42,970 nt of DNA, from contig JADGAM010000012.1 in assembly GCA_015232015.1 (NCBI GenBank), forward strand, positions 1 to 42,970, written 5' to 3'. Under the pieces are notes generated by a model. The model had not been told where the DNA came from and made no database searches. It worked only from the letters and a program-made list of their open reading frames with translations. The stretch is from Oligoflexia bacterium (GTDB lineage: Bacteria > Bdellovibrionota > Bacteriovoracia > Bacteriovoracales > Bacteriovoracaceae). This document shows, piece after piece, positions 12,369 to 20,819 of the stretch; the stretch's first letter is position 1; each line of letters begins with the position of its first letter. The position numbers and the translations under genes were made by a program.

Positions 12369-14327
12369 TTATTTTTTATATATTAAAAGATCTATTAATT
12401 CTTTCTCATTAATAATTTCTATATTTAATTCTTTGGCCTTTTTAAACTTAGAAGAATTTCCATCAACTTCATTAGTAACTAAAAAATCAGTATTTTTTGA
12501 TACACTGTCTTGAATTACTCCACCTAATTCTTTTATCTTACCTTCTATAATGGATCTTTTTTCAGATAGTGCGCCGGTAATGCAAAATTTTTTATTTTTT
12601 ATTAAATCATTTTCAGTGTTTGAGTTATTTTTGCCATTATAATTATTTTTATAAGGTAAAACTTCAAATCCCTTTTTAAGCAAATCTGTAATAATTTGCT
12701 TTTTTGATTTTAATGAAGTTACAAAATCCTCTGCTGACTTTTGTGCAAATGAATTCAATTTTTCTAATTCAGAAATCTCAATATTCATTACTTTTTCAAG
12801 AGTGTTATATCCATTTTTAACAACTTTTTCACATTTATTAACAGCTCCCCCACTAATACCTAATGCTGATAGAAAAGTAATTAATTCAACTCTAGTAGTT
12901 TTTTGAATGCTTGAATATAATTTATTGGCCAATTTATCTTTAATTTTATCTAGAGATAAAAAATCCTCGACCTTTAAGTCATATAAATCTGGAATGTCAC
13001 TTATAAGACCTTTTTTAACAAGCTCTTCAAGGCGTTTTTCACTTAAATCTTCAATACCAATATTTTTAATGAAATTTAAAATTTGATCTTGTTTTCGAGC
13101 AGGGCAATTTATATTTGTGCAAAATAATCTAATTTCTTTTATTTCTACTCTATGGCCACAACTACTGCAAATATTTGGAATAGAAAATTCACCATCAGCA
13201 GATTCAATTAATGCAATAAATTTAGGAATAACTTCGCCAGATCTTATTATCTCAATTTTATCTCCACTTTTTAATTTATAAGCATTAACCATTCCAAAAT
13301 TATGTAGGGTCACTCTAGATATGTTGGCGGATGACAATTGTATAGGATTAATTTCTGCTACAGGAGTTAAGATACCATTTCTAGACACAGACCATGATAT
13401 CTCTTTAATTGTTGCAATTTTTGTTTCACCTTTAAATTTGAAAGCAATTTTATACCTAGGGTGATGTGCAGTCTCTCCTAATTCTTGATGTAATTTAAGT
13501 TCATTAAAGGTAAGAACTAGTCCATCGATTTGAGAATCACCATTTTCCATAAAATTTTTTGCTTCTATTATTCCCTCTTCGATTTCCTTTTTACTTTTAA
13601 GCAAATTAAATTTGGGTGTATTAAATTTTAAATTTTCTAATAAATAGTATTTTTCAATCTCATAATTAAATTTGGGACCAATTATATCAAATGCTACAAA
13701 ATTTAAATATCTTGAAAGTTCTAAGTGATCTTTTCTTCCCATTAATCCAGCAACAATATTTCTAACACTTGTAGGTCTTTCCAGATTCTTTTTTTCCATT
13801 TCATGAGAAAGTTCAATAAAAGACAATTCATTACAATATAATTCACCTCTAACTTCAATTTCTGTATGTAGTACAGAGTTTAAAATCTTAGGTACACTTT
13901 TAATCCATAATATTTTAGAAGTTATATCTTCACCATAACTTCCATCACCTCTAGTCTTGGCCAAACTTATCTTTCCATTTGGATCATAGATTATTGAACA
14001 ACTAACACCATCCATTTTAAAAGTACTAACTACTTCTCTTGACTGGCGCCACTTCTCTAGATCATTAAGATCATACGTTTTATTTAAGGAAAGCATTTTT
14101 TGGGAATGATAAATTTTTGCATTTGCATTTGTATTTATGTTTGTAGGGCCAATTAATGAAAGAGTATAATTGGTAGGATCGAGAGATTTTAGTTCTTCTT
14201 CTAGCAAATCATATTCTGAATCGCTTATTTCTGGTGATCCTTTGTAGTACAAGTTTTTATGGTGAATAATTAATTTTTCAAGAGCAATAATACGATCGGT
14301 AATTGATTTTGATTCATTCATTTTCAT
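12369..14327 (-). CDS. ligA: NAD-dependent DNA ligase LigA, divergent
   Basis: Seals nicks using NAD+. Domains in order: Ia (NLYYKGSPEISDSEYDLL), adenylation domain with the catalytic Lys in KMDG (Lys104 from the ATG at 14327), RGDGSYGEDIT, VRGE, an OB fold, a C4 zinc finger (CSSCGHRVE ... FCTNINC), HhH repeats and a C-terminal BRCT domain (KKFCITGALSEKRS onward). The usual Glu two residues before the nucleotidyl Lys is Thr, and the normal NPRNAAAGSLRQ block reads SVRNIVAGLMGRK, so the adenylation domain is unusual. An upstream in-frame TTG at 14342 is possible, but neither start has a clear ribosome binding site; ATG 14321 is a third option. Confidence 0.93.
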   Translation of the reverse strand: MKMNESKSITDRIIALEKLIIHHKNLYYKGSPEISDSEYDLLEEELKSLDPTNYTLSLIGPTNINTNANAKIYHSQKMLSLNKTYDLNDLEKWRQSREVVSTFKMDGVSCSIIYDPNGKISLAKTRGDGSYGEDITSKILWIKSVPKILNSVLHTEIEVRGELYCNELSFIELSHEMEKKNLERPTSVRNIVAGLMGRKDHLELSRYLNFVAFDIIGPKFNYEIEKYYLLENLKFNTPKFNLLKSKKEIEEGIIEAKNFMENGDSQIDGLVLTFNELKLHQELGETAHHPRYKIAFKFKGETKIATIKEISWSVSRNGILTPVAEINPIQLSSANISRVTLHNFGMVNAYKLKSGDKIEIIRSGEVIPKFIALIESADGEFSIPNICSSCGHRVEIKEIRLFCTNINCPARKQDQILNFIKNIGIEDLSEKRLEELVKKGLISDIPDLYDLKVEDFLSLDKIKDKLANKLYSSIQKTTRVELITFLSALGISGGAVNKCEKVVKNGYNTLEKVMNIEISELEKLNSFAQKSAEDFVTSLKSKKQIITDLLKKGFEVLPYKNNYNGKNNSNTENDLIKNKKFCITGALSEKRSIIEGKIKELGGVIQDSVSKNTDFLVTNEVDGNSSKFKKAKELNIEIINEKELIDLLIYKK

Positions 14328-14457
14328 TAGTGGATTGTGCAACTGTGTTATGTTATTTAAAATAGTCAGTATCAGTGTTAGATATTATATAGTTATTACT
14401 AAAAAAAATTACTTTTGTTCACTTTTTTTCTTAGATGAAGTTGTATTATGCAGTCTC

Positions 14458-15984
14458 TTAGAAAATTATGTTCATACCACTTCTAATTCTGGTGTCTTTG
14501 AACCTTATATTCTGTGAAGCAAATTCTGCTTCATTATTGATCATTTCTATAGCACCTTCCGCCTTCATAGATACGTTAATATCATAGGAGCCACCTACTT
14601 GAAATTTATATCCTGTGGCCTTATCTGCTTCTCCATAAATCACTATATCTTCAGAATAACCTGGCTTTAAAAAGAAATCGGTTCTAAAAAATACTCTAAT
14701 ATCTTTATAAATTGGTAATTCAGCTTTTAATCCAAATAATATTCCATGAAAAGTAAATTTTCCAAAGCCACTAGCAGCATCTATTTCCATATCGTAAGTA
14801 TAACTTGCATATCCAAGGTAGCCATCAACTTGGGGGCCATAGAACATTTTCATAGGTAAATATTTATATCCTGCTCTTGCTTCAAACATACTCATGGTAG
14901 CGGAATTTGTTTCATTACGAATAGGGCCTGATTTAGCTTTATATTTACCCATAGTTCTTTCCACCTCTAAACTTCCCCAGAAATTCCTTGTGCCCCAGAT
15001 ATCTACATTTCCATATAATCCAATAAATGACCCTTCAGTTTTTCTATCTACGCCACCTTTGTAAGAACTAGCTTCGCTTTCACTAAGAACTACTGAAAGC
15101 CCCACATATCCTAATTTTCCAAATTGATTTCCTTTTATATCTGGAAATTTACCATCACCAAAAAACAAACCTCTATCAGCATACTTATCACTGCCATCAT
15201 CTTTTTCTATTTTAATCCAATCTCCTTTTTTAATCTTAGGAATATTTTGTTTTGAAAATTCTCGTAAGCTTCCGAGCGATTGTTTATCGGTAATATTATA
15301 TATATCTCCCAGCGCTATATCATCTGTTTCCCAATCAATTATTTTCTTGAGCAAAGGATGTTCTTTTTTTCTTAACAATCTTTTAACTTTAAATTTATCA
15401 CCAATTTTAATACTATTTATCTTGCCGGTATCGATTGTCATTTGTGAACCTAAAATTCCAATGATTTTTCCATCATAGGGAATGATTTTAGCATATTCTT
15501 CTAATTGATTAATTATTTGCTGTGAAATCAAATCTAAATCATCTCTTTCTACTCTTATTTGCTCTTTAAAATAAATATCTTTTCCATTAGAACCATGGAT
15601 AACAATTGATACATCAACACCTCGTAAATCAGTTCGAGTATCTAATTCAATTCCGATAAGAGAACCTACTCCTACCTTTTGAGCAATAGTTTTTAATATT
15701 TGAGGATTTTCTAAATGTTGTCTTAGATTGCGTTCATAACTTTTAAGTATATTTAAAATTTCTGAATTAGTTTTATAATCGCACCAATAACTTTCATTTA
15801 AATAAGCTTCTAAACGTTCATAAACTTTAAATGCCTGAACGCCGCCTACTTTATCCCAGATGGGTAATAAAAGGCATCTTCTCATATTTAAATCTTCTTC
15901 ATCATGAGTTTGTGATAATGCAATTGATACAGATATTAATAAAAAAATAAATACCGTGATTAATTTGATAATATTTTTTTCCAT
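14458..15984 (-). CDS. Outer-membrane protein with FlgT/TolB-like N-terminal part and beta-barrel-like C-terminus
   Basis: A 508-residue protein with a signal peptide (residues 1-24, core TVFIFLLISVSIALS). The mature N-terminal half looks like periplasmic alpha/beta domains. One segment, DGKIIGILGSQMTIDTG ... IKIGDKFKVKR, has the pattern of the small beta domain at the end of FlgT-like proteins. The second half (from ~290) is rich in alternating aromatic/Gly strands (YGNVDIWGTRNFWGSLEVE and similar) and ends in RSGMNIIF with a terminal Phe, typical of barrels inserted by BamA. It lies between an HTH gene (12 bp upstream) and ligA. The family assignment of the N-terminal part is inference; the specific function is unknown. 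Confidence 0.78.
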   Translation of the reverse strand: MEKNIIKLITVFIFLLISVSIALSQTHDEEDLNMRRCLLLPIWDKVGGVQAFKVYERLEAYLNESYWCDYKTNSEILNILKSYERNLRQHLENPQILKTIAQKVGVGSLIGIELDTRTDLRGVDVSIVIHGSNGKDIYFKEQIRVERDDLDLISQQIINQLEEYAKIIPYDGKIIGILGSQMTIDTGKINSIKIGDKFKVKRLLRKKEHPLLKKIIDWETDDIALGDIYNITDKQSLGSLREFSKQNIPKIKKGDWIKIEKDDGSDKYADRGLFFGDGKFPDIKGNQFGKLGYVGLSVVLSESEASSYKGGVDRKTEGSFIGLYGNVDIWGTRNFWGSLEVERTMGKYKAKSGPIRNETNSATMSMFEARAGYKYLPMKMFYGPQVDGYLGYASYTYDMEIDAASGFGKFTFHGILFGLKAELPIYKDIRVFFRTDFFLKPGYSEDIVIYGEADKATGYKFQVGGSYDINVSMKAEGAIEMINNEAEFASQNIRFKDTRIRSGMNIIF

Positions 15985-15996
15985 AAATAATCAACT

Positions 15997-16392
15997 TTAA
16001 TGGTGTGTTTTTATCCTAAGTTCTTTTTTTTCATTTTCATATAAAGAGATTAACATTTTAATATCAGTAATTTCTTCTTTATATTTAGCTATCTCTTTTT
16101 TTAATCTTTGATTTTCCAGTATTAAAGCATTGTAGTTTTCTAGTTCTTTATTGATATAATTACTTTTACTATTTTCATAATTGATAACAGTTTGAACATT
16201 TTCATCATTTTTATCACTTTCATTATCGATGTCCGTACATATAAAATATTTGCCATCTATTAGCTTATGTTTTATTTCATTTTTTTTAATTTTCCTTCTA
16301 AGCGTAGAAATAGATATTTTTTCTTTAGCAGCATACTCCACTATTGTATATAATTTACTATCTAACATTGTTGTTTTTTTCATGTTGTTCAT
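15997..16392 (-). CDS. Small HTH plus coiled-coil protein, probable DNA-binding regulator
   Basis: A 131-residue protein. Residues ~14-52 (YTIVEYAAKEKISISTLRRK followed by ...IKHKLIDGKYFI) have the form of a MerR/excisionase-type winged helix: start-of-helix residues, ISxSTLRRxI, then the beta-wing hairpin. The second half (~80-125) is a Lys/Glu coiled coil (ENQRLKKEIAKYKEEITDIK) likely to dimerise. It heads the minus-strand run to ligA, radA and plsC, and is divergent from the patatin gene across a 100-bp spacer, so it may regulate either. No Shine-Dalgarno supports the first ATG; ATGs at 16383 and 16368 are alternatives. No ligand domain is visible. Confidence 0.75.
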   Translation of the reverse strand: MNNMKKTTMLDSKLYTIVEYAAKEKISISTLRRKIKKNEIKHKLIDGKYFICTDIDNESDKNDENVQTVINYENSKSNYINKELENYNALILENQRLKKEIAKYKEEITDIKMLISLYENEKKELRIKTHH

Positions 16393-16492
16393 ATTATAGT
16401 TTTATTAATACATGCTACACCCTTTATAATAGTATACTCTATGTATGAAAAAATTTCCTTAATAGGGAAAATTTTTTTTAGGATAATTATCT
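16393..16492. promoter_or_regulatory. Divergent promoter region with inverted repeat
   Basis: Spacer between the divergent HTH gene and patatin gene. Sigma70-like -10 boxes on the plus strand are TATAAT (16425-16430) and TATACT (16433-16438); no convincing -35 is seen. Just before the patatin ribosome binding site, AAAAAATTTCC and GGGAAAATTTTTT form an imperfect inverted repeat (about 16446-16479) that could be an operator or leader hairpin. AGGATAA, 8-9 bp before the ATG, serves as ribosome binding site. Confidence 0.4.
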
Positions 16493-17776
16493 ATGAAATT
16501 AAATTTAGAAAAAATTGCAAGTAAAAGAATAGCTTTAGTTTTATCAGGAGGAGTTGTAAAGGCCGCCACTTGGCATTTAGGTGTAGCTTTAGCATTAGAA
16601 GAGTTAGGTTTTACTTTTGAAAAAATAAATGATTCTCTAGGAGATTGTGAAAAGAAAAAAGAAAGTAAATTAAATATTGAGACATGTGTAGGTTCAAGCT
16701 CTGGTTCATTAATAGGTCTTTTTTTATCCTGTGGCTATAAACCAAGTGAGATTATTAGCAGTTCTTTTGGTGGAGATTTACCAATGCCTATTGAAGAAAT
16801 AGTATCGCTACTTTCTTCTTCACCAGCTACAAGTAAGGCGCAAAAAAGATTTAAGAAATTAACTTACAAAGACATTATGTCTTTTAGAAGACCTATTAAA
16901 AAACCTCCTGAAAGTAAAATATATAAACCATTTGCAAATTTTCCTTTTTTTTTACAAAAGTTACTAAAACCTTTAATTAATATATCAGGAATTTTTTCAA
17001 CTGTAGGAATTAGTAATCATTTAAAAAAATATGTTTTAAGTGAAAATAGTACCTTTAATGATTTTAATATAGATTTATTTATTGTGGCCTCTAGACTTGA
17101 TTATTCAGGTAAAGTAATTTTTTCAAAATATAATTATCCAAGTCCTAATAATGATCCTATGGCCAGTTTTTACACCGGAGTACATCCTGCAGATGCAGTG
17201 GCAGCAAGCATGAGTGTTCCACCAATCTACTCACCTTATCCGATTAAAAATCTTTATAATGGTAGAACAGATTATTTTATAGATGGAGATATTAGAGACA
17301 CTCTTTCTCATCATGTAGCCCTTGATCATCAGTGTGAAGTAATAATTAGTTCTTGGACCCATACTCCATATCATTATCATGATGAGATTGGATCATTGAT
17401 TAATTATGGTTTACCTGCAATTTGTGTTCAAGCAATTTATTTAATGTTACAAAAAAAGATATTAAATACAAAACATGAAGCTCAAAAGGCAAATAATGTT
17501 ATTGAAAATGTACATCAATATATGAAAGATCAAAAATTTTCTTCAGAACATATAAAAAATATAATTTCAATAATTGAAAATCAACTACATCATAAAAGAG
17601 ATAATATATTTATTGATATACATCCTTCTCATGATAACTATGAATTATTTTTTTCTAGTTTTTTTTCATTAGATTCCGAGCATTCTGTAGCTGCAATCAA
17701 AATGGGATATGATAAAACAATGGAGGTATTAAGAAATCACTTTAAGCAGGATTTAGTGGGGCCTTCTTTAGGATGA
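16493..17776 (+). CDS. Patatin-like phospholipase
   Basis: Predicted acyl hydrolase with the patatin Ser-Asp dyad. The oxyanion-hole region is LSGGVVKAATWHLG (residues 17-30). The nucleophile Ser69 sits in VGSSSGS (GxSxG), and the catalytic Asp264 sits in FIDGDIRD (DG-G/A-type motif). No signal peptide is visible, so it is either cytoplasmic or exported by another route. The last ~130 residues are helical and His-rich and do not resemble the core. Length is 427 aa. In predatory Bdellovibrionota patatins are often associated with prey lipid degradation, but a housekeeping lipid role is equally possible. It is single-gene, with its own divergent promoter region. Confidence 0.9.
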   Translation: MKLNLEKIASKRIALVLSGGVVKAATWHLGVALALEELGFTFEKINDSLGDCEKKKESKLNIETCVGSSSGSLIGLFLSCGYKPSEIISSSFGGDLPMPIEEIVSLLSSSPATSKAQKRFKKLTYKDIMSFRRPIKKPPESKIYKPFANFPFFLQKLLKPLINISGIFSTVGISNHLKKYVLSENSTFNDFNIDLFIVASRLDYSGKVIFSKYNYPSPNNDPMASFYTGVHPADAVAASMSVPPIYSPYPIKNLYNGRTDYFIDGDIRDTLSHHVALDHQCEVIISSWTHTPYHYHDEIGSLINYGLPAICVQAIYLMLQKKILNTKHEAQKANNVIENVHQYMKDQKFSSEHIKNIISIIENQLHHKRDNIFIDIHPSHDNYELFFSSFFSLDSEHSVAAIKMGYDKTMEVLRNHFKQDLVGPSLG

Positions 17777-17782
17777 ATCTTG

Positions 17783-19741
17783 TTATTTTTTTGTTTCTAC
17801 TGCTTTCTTTTTAATAAGAAATACTGGGTAAGCAGATTTTTTATATCTAGTAGTTATTATGTCCCAAATACTTGCTCCTGTATTCGTATTAACATCTTTT
17901 TTGCTTAAATCATAATTAGATAATTCATTTGTGATATCAACTTTAATACCAGAATTTTTAAGCAATTTTGCTAATTGATCATCTTCTGCATTCATTAAAC
18001 TATTTAAATCTACTAAAGCATCATTGGCCGAAGTGGAAGGAGCAGCAGAAGTACTTTTGCCTGAATCAATATTTTTGTTTTCAGATTTTGTGTTATCATT
18101 TTTAACTTCTGGATTTGAATCTAATATAGCAGTAGAAGAAATAGAATTAAGTGAATTAGTTAGACCTGCTTTCTCTATTTGAGATAAAAATTTATTTTTA
18201 AAATCCTTAAAATTATTTTGAGCATCTTTAAATGGATCAATAGGTGCTTCTCCTTTCGCTGCTCTCATTTTATTTATTTTTTCAATGATTTTTTTAGTTT
18301 TACCCTTTATAGCGTTACCGAGCAAATGAGTGGCATTTGCATTTTCAGAACTCTTCTTTTGGTCTGGAATTCCCTTTGCTGCTTCTCCCAAGGGACCATG
18401 TAAAGCTTGTATAATTGTAGAAAAATCACTGACAGGAAGACTAGTTGTAATACCTGCTATGGGTGTTGCCAAATCTTGACATCCGGTCGAGCTAGGAGTA
18501 GATGATGGACATGCTGCAGGGAGTATACCAGCGCATGCACAATTTGCTAATGCGTTTGCGGTCGCGGCCACAGAAGGATCCTCTGAACCAGGACCCTCAG
18601 CTCTAGGTCCTGTGCCAGCACCCTCTTGCTCACTTCTTTGAATTATGAGTGGAGCTGGTGACCCTTCTGCTATAGATCTTGCTCGTAATCTTTCTAAAAA
18701 TGTATTTAAGAGAGTTATTCTCTTTTCAACTTTTGCGGCCGCTGCACCTGAAAAACCTGCTACCGTGAATGCTGTAGCAGCGTCAAGAATACCTAATGCA
18801 ATTCTTGAAGCTGATATTTTGAGAAGTGCTGCTACAATGGCAAGCCAAACAACTGCGGCCCCTGCAAAAACACACATACCACCGCCTTTTGAAATTCCAA
18901 ATACTTCACCTACTTTTGTAAAGTCGTTTGAAGAAATTCTATTAATGTCAGGAACGGGTGTGCCTGTCTCCGATGTATCATCTGAGGGCGCAAAAGAAGC
19001 TCCACAAGTTACGGCCATAGCCGCAGTGATAATTAAAGCAGTTGTAATTGCAAGTGTGTATGGTTTTACTGATATAGTTAGGAAAGTACCAAGAGAAGCC
19101 ATATCAATACCTTGCGAGGCAGAGGCTAAAACGACCGCTACTCCATAAATAACTCCTGCTGTAAGTGCCATAGACATTTTTGCCCAAAGTAACTTAGCAA
19201 TTTTCTCATAAGAATCTCTCATATTTTTAATCATTTCATAACTTTCATCTTCTACTTTATTGATAGCTTTAGTGCTAACTCTATTTGTGTAATTTTGTCT
19301 TAACTTGCTGTATTCATTTTTCAATAAGGAGATGATCGTTATTTCTGAAACAAAAACCACAAGTGCTCCTATAGTAAGTGCTATGGTATCCCCTGTGCCT
19401 GCAAAAAAATGTCCCCCTGTTAGAAATGCCATCACTACAAATACTGGACCAGTTAAAGCATTTGACATATACACGAGATTGATGATTTGAGCAGCCTTAT
19501 TAGCATCAGTATTTTGATCTTCCCATTCTATTCTAAATTCATCTGCAACTTGGCTGATACTATCTCCGCCTTCACTTATTATAGGAGTAGTAACTGCTGT
19601 CGTTGATGCTGTTGGTACTATTGTCGGTGATGCTATAGGTGGAGTTGAATAAGCATAAGCAACGTTAAAAACTGTAACTTGATTCGAAAAAAGAATTACT
19701 GAAATAAAAATTGTTAGAGAAAATTTAATAAATTTTTTCAT
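17783..19741 (-). CDS. Multi-pass envelope protein of unknown function, Ala-rich
   Basis: A 652-residue protein with an N-terminal signal sequence (residues 1-~30, ending VAYAY) followed by a Thr/Pro-rich linker. About six hydrophobic segments then follow: ~87-115, 120-142, 190-210, 225-248, 292-312 and 318-340. After ~370 there is a Pro/Ser/Ala-rich region containing a cysteine cluster (CACAGILPAACPSS ... GC), then helical and Asn/Ser-rich stretches to a basic C-terminus. Its codon use is visibly more G+C-rich than the neighbours, which explains a long open antisense frame over 18645-19148. It converges on the patatin gene with a 6-bp gap. No family recognised; signal peptide plus membrane array suggests a structural or secretion-related envelope protein. 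Confidence 0.75.
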   Translation of the reverse strand: MKKFIKFSLTIFISVILFSNQVTVFNVAYAYSTPPIASPTIVPTASTTAVTTPIISEGGDSISQVADEFRIEWEDQNTDANKAAQIINLVYMSNALTGPVFVVMAFLTGGHFFAGTGDTIALTIGALVVFVSEITIISLLKNEYSKLRQNYTNRVSTKAINKVEDESYEMIKNMRDSYEKIAKLLWAKMSMALTAGVIYGVAVVLASASQGIDMASLGTFLTISVKPYTLAITTALIITAAMAVTCGASFAPSDDTSETGTPVPDINRISSNDFTKVGEVFGISKGGGMCVFAGAAVVWLAIVAALLKISASRIALGILDAATAFTVAGFSGAAAAKVEKRITLLNTFLERLRARSIAEGSPAPLIIQRSEQEGAGTGPRAEGPGSEDPSVAATANALANCACAGILPAACPSSTPSSTGCQDLATPIAGITTSLPVSDFSTIIQALHGPLGEAAKGIPDQKKSSENANATHLLGNAIKGKTKKIIEKINKMRAAKGEAPIDPFKDAQNNFKDFKNKFLSQIEKAGLTNSLNSISSTAILDSNPEVKNDNTKSENKNIDSGKSTSAAPSTSANDALVDLNSLMNAEDDQLAKLLKNSGIKVDITNELSNYDLSKKDVNTNTGASIWDIITTRYKKSAYPVFLIKKKAVETKK

Positions 19742-19886
19742 CTTAGATAAACCTACTAAAAAAATAATTTATAAAATAAAATTTTGAAAAATTAATATCT
19801 ATTATGATGATAGCATAATGCGGATGAAATGCTAGGTTAGGTCAAAAATTTATCAATATCAATATCAGCATAAATATAGATTTAAT

Positions 19887-20609
19887 TTAAATAGAAAATG
19901 AGTAATTTACTCCACTAGGAATAATTGCTTTCATTACTAAAGAGTATTTATCAACAGATGCCTTTATGCTTTTTGCAATTTCAATATCACTCTTACTTAA
20001 TGTTGAAAAAATGTATTGATATTTATGATCATTCATAGAAAATAATTCTAATGTTGGATGAATGTGATTGATTTCGATTTTATCAATTATTAATCCTTGT
20101 GTTTTGGCATTTTTGATATTTAATTTAATAATGTTAGAAATTTGCGATAAAGAAGAAACTCCAGTTAAATTGCCATATATTATTTTTGAACAGATTATTT
20201 GATCTTTTATTACTCCTAATATTCTAATCTGCATCGATTCGATAGGATTTTGGTGTAAATCAACTTTTGAAAGAAAATCAATTTCATATTTTAAATTATA
20301 TTTAATAGTTATTTGATTATTATTATTATTAATTGACCTTTTAGATAATGGGGCAATCTGATTATATATTTGTGGAGTTAGATTTATTAAAATGGATTTT
20401 TTAGGAATAATAGTATTTATATTATGTAGTAAATGGGAGTTGTTGTAATTATTTTGTTTTATGTTACAGAGCCAAAATCTGGCCCAGAGATTAAAAGATG
20501 GCGATGGTCCTAATGGCCAATAAAAATCTTCAACTGCAGGAATCTGTTTTAAATAATGTTTTAAGTTGAAATTTAATTTGTTACTTATTTTTTTAAAATA
20601 ATAAATCAT
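19887..20609 (-). CDS. Hypothetical protein, 240 aa
   Basis: Not recognised. There is no signal peptide or membrane segment, and no metal or nucleotide-binding motif. The sequence is Asn/Ile-rich, with an early WPLGPSPSFNLWARFWLCN segment of unusual aromatic content near residues 31-49 and mixed alpha/beta character after that. The ATG at 20609 has no clear Shine-Dalgarno. Flanking spacers are 145 bp (before the 652-aa gene) and 210 bp (before the divergent coiled-coil protein gene). Reality as a gene rests on the length of the open frame and absence of a better overlapping frame. Confidence 0.6.
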   Translation of the reverse strand: MIYYFKKISNKLNFNLKHYLKQIPAVEDFYWPLGPSPSFNLWARFWLCNIKQNNYNNSHLLHNINTIIPKKSILINLTPQIYNQIAPLSKRSINNNNNQITIKYNLKYEIDFLSKVDLHQNPIESMQIRILGVIKDQIICSKIIYGNLTGVSSLSQISNIIKLNIKNAKTQGLIIDKIEINHIHPTLELFSMNDHKYQYIFSTLSKSDIEIAKSIKASVDKYSLVMKAIIPSGVNYSFSI

Positions 20610-20672
20610 AGTAATTATTTAGTCGGTAAATATAAATTAATTTATAAATAAAAAAATAGTGGCAACATTTTA

Positions 20673-20691
20673 AGGCAGTTTTGATCTGCCT
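20673..20691. promoter_or_regulatory. GC-rich hairpin in AT-rich spacer
   Basis: AGGCAG (20673-20678) and CTGCCT (20686-20691) form a perfect 6-bp stem with a 7-nt loop TTTTGAT, in an otherwise very AT-rich spacer between two divergent genes. No T-tract follows on either strand, so an operator or RNA structure is more likely than a terminator. Confidence 0.35.
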
Positions 20692-20747
20692 GTTTGATTG
20701 AGAAATTGATAGGTTATTAAAAAATAATAAAATTTTTTCACTAAAAT

Positions 20748-20776
20748 TTGTTTAGAATATGAGCTGATGCTACAAT
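20748..20776 (+). promoter_or_regulatory. Candidate sigma70-type promoter
   Basis: TTGTTT (20748-20753) and TACAAT (20771-20776) are separated by exactly 17 bp and lie about 40 bp upstream of the start of the secreted coiled-coil protein gene. The -10 matches the consensus at five of six positions and the -35 at three of six. It is the best promoter-like pair in this 210-bp spacer. Confidence 0.4.
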
Positions 20777-20819
20777 TAGAATAAATCATTAATATCAAAA
20801 AAAATTGAGGGTGATAACT

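Noticed and set aside
18645-19148. 167-aa open frame on the plus strand
   Set aside because: It is antisense to the Ala-rich 652-aa gene; GC-rich codons there suppress stop codons in the opposite frame. No ribosome binding site or recognisable protein pattern.
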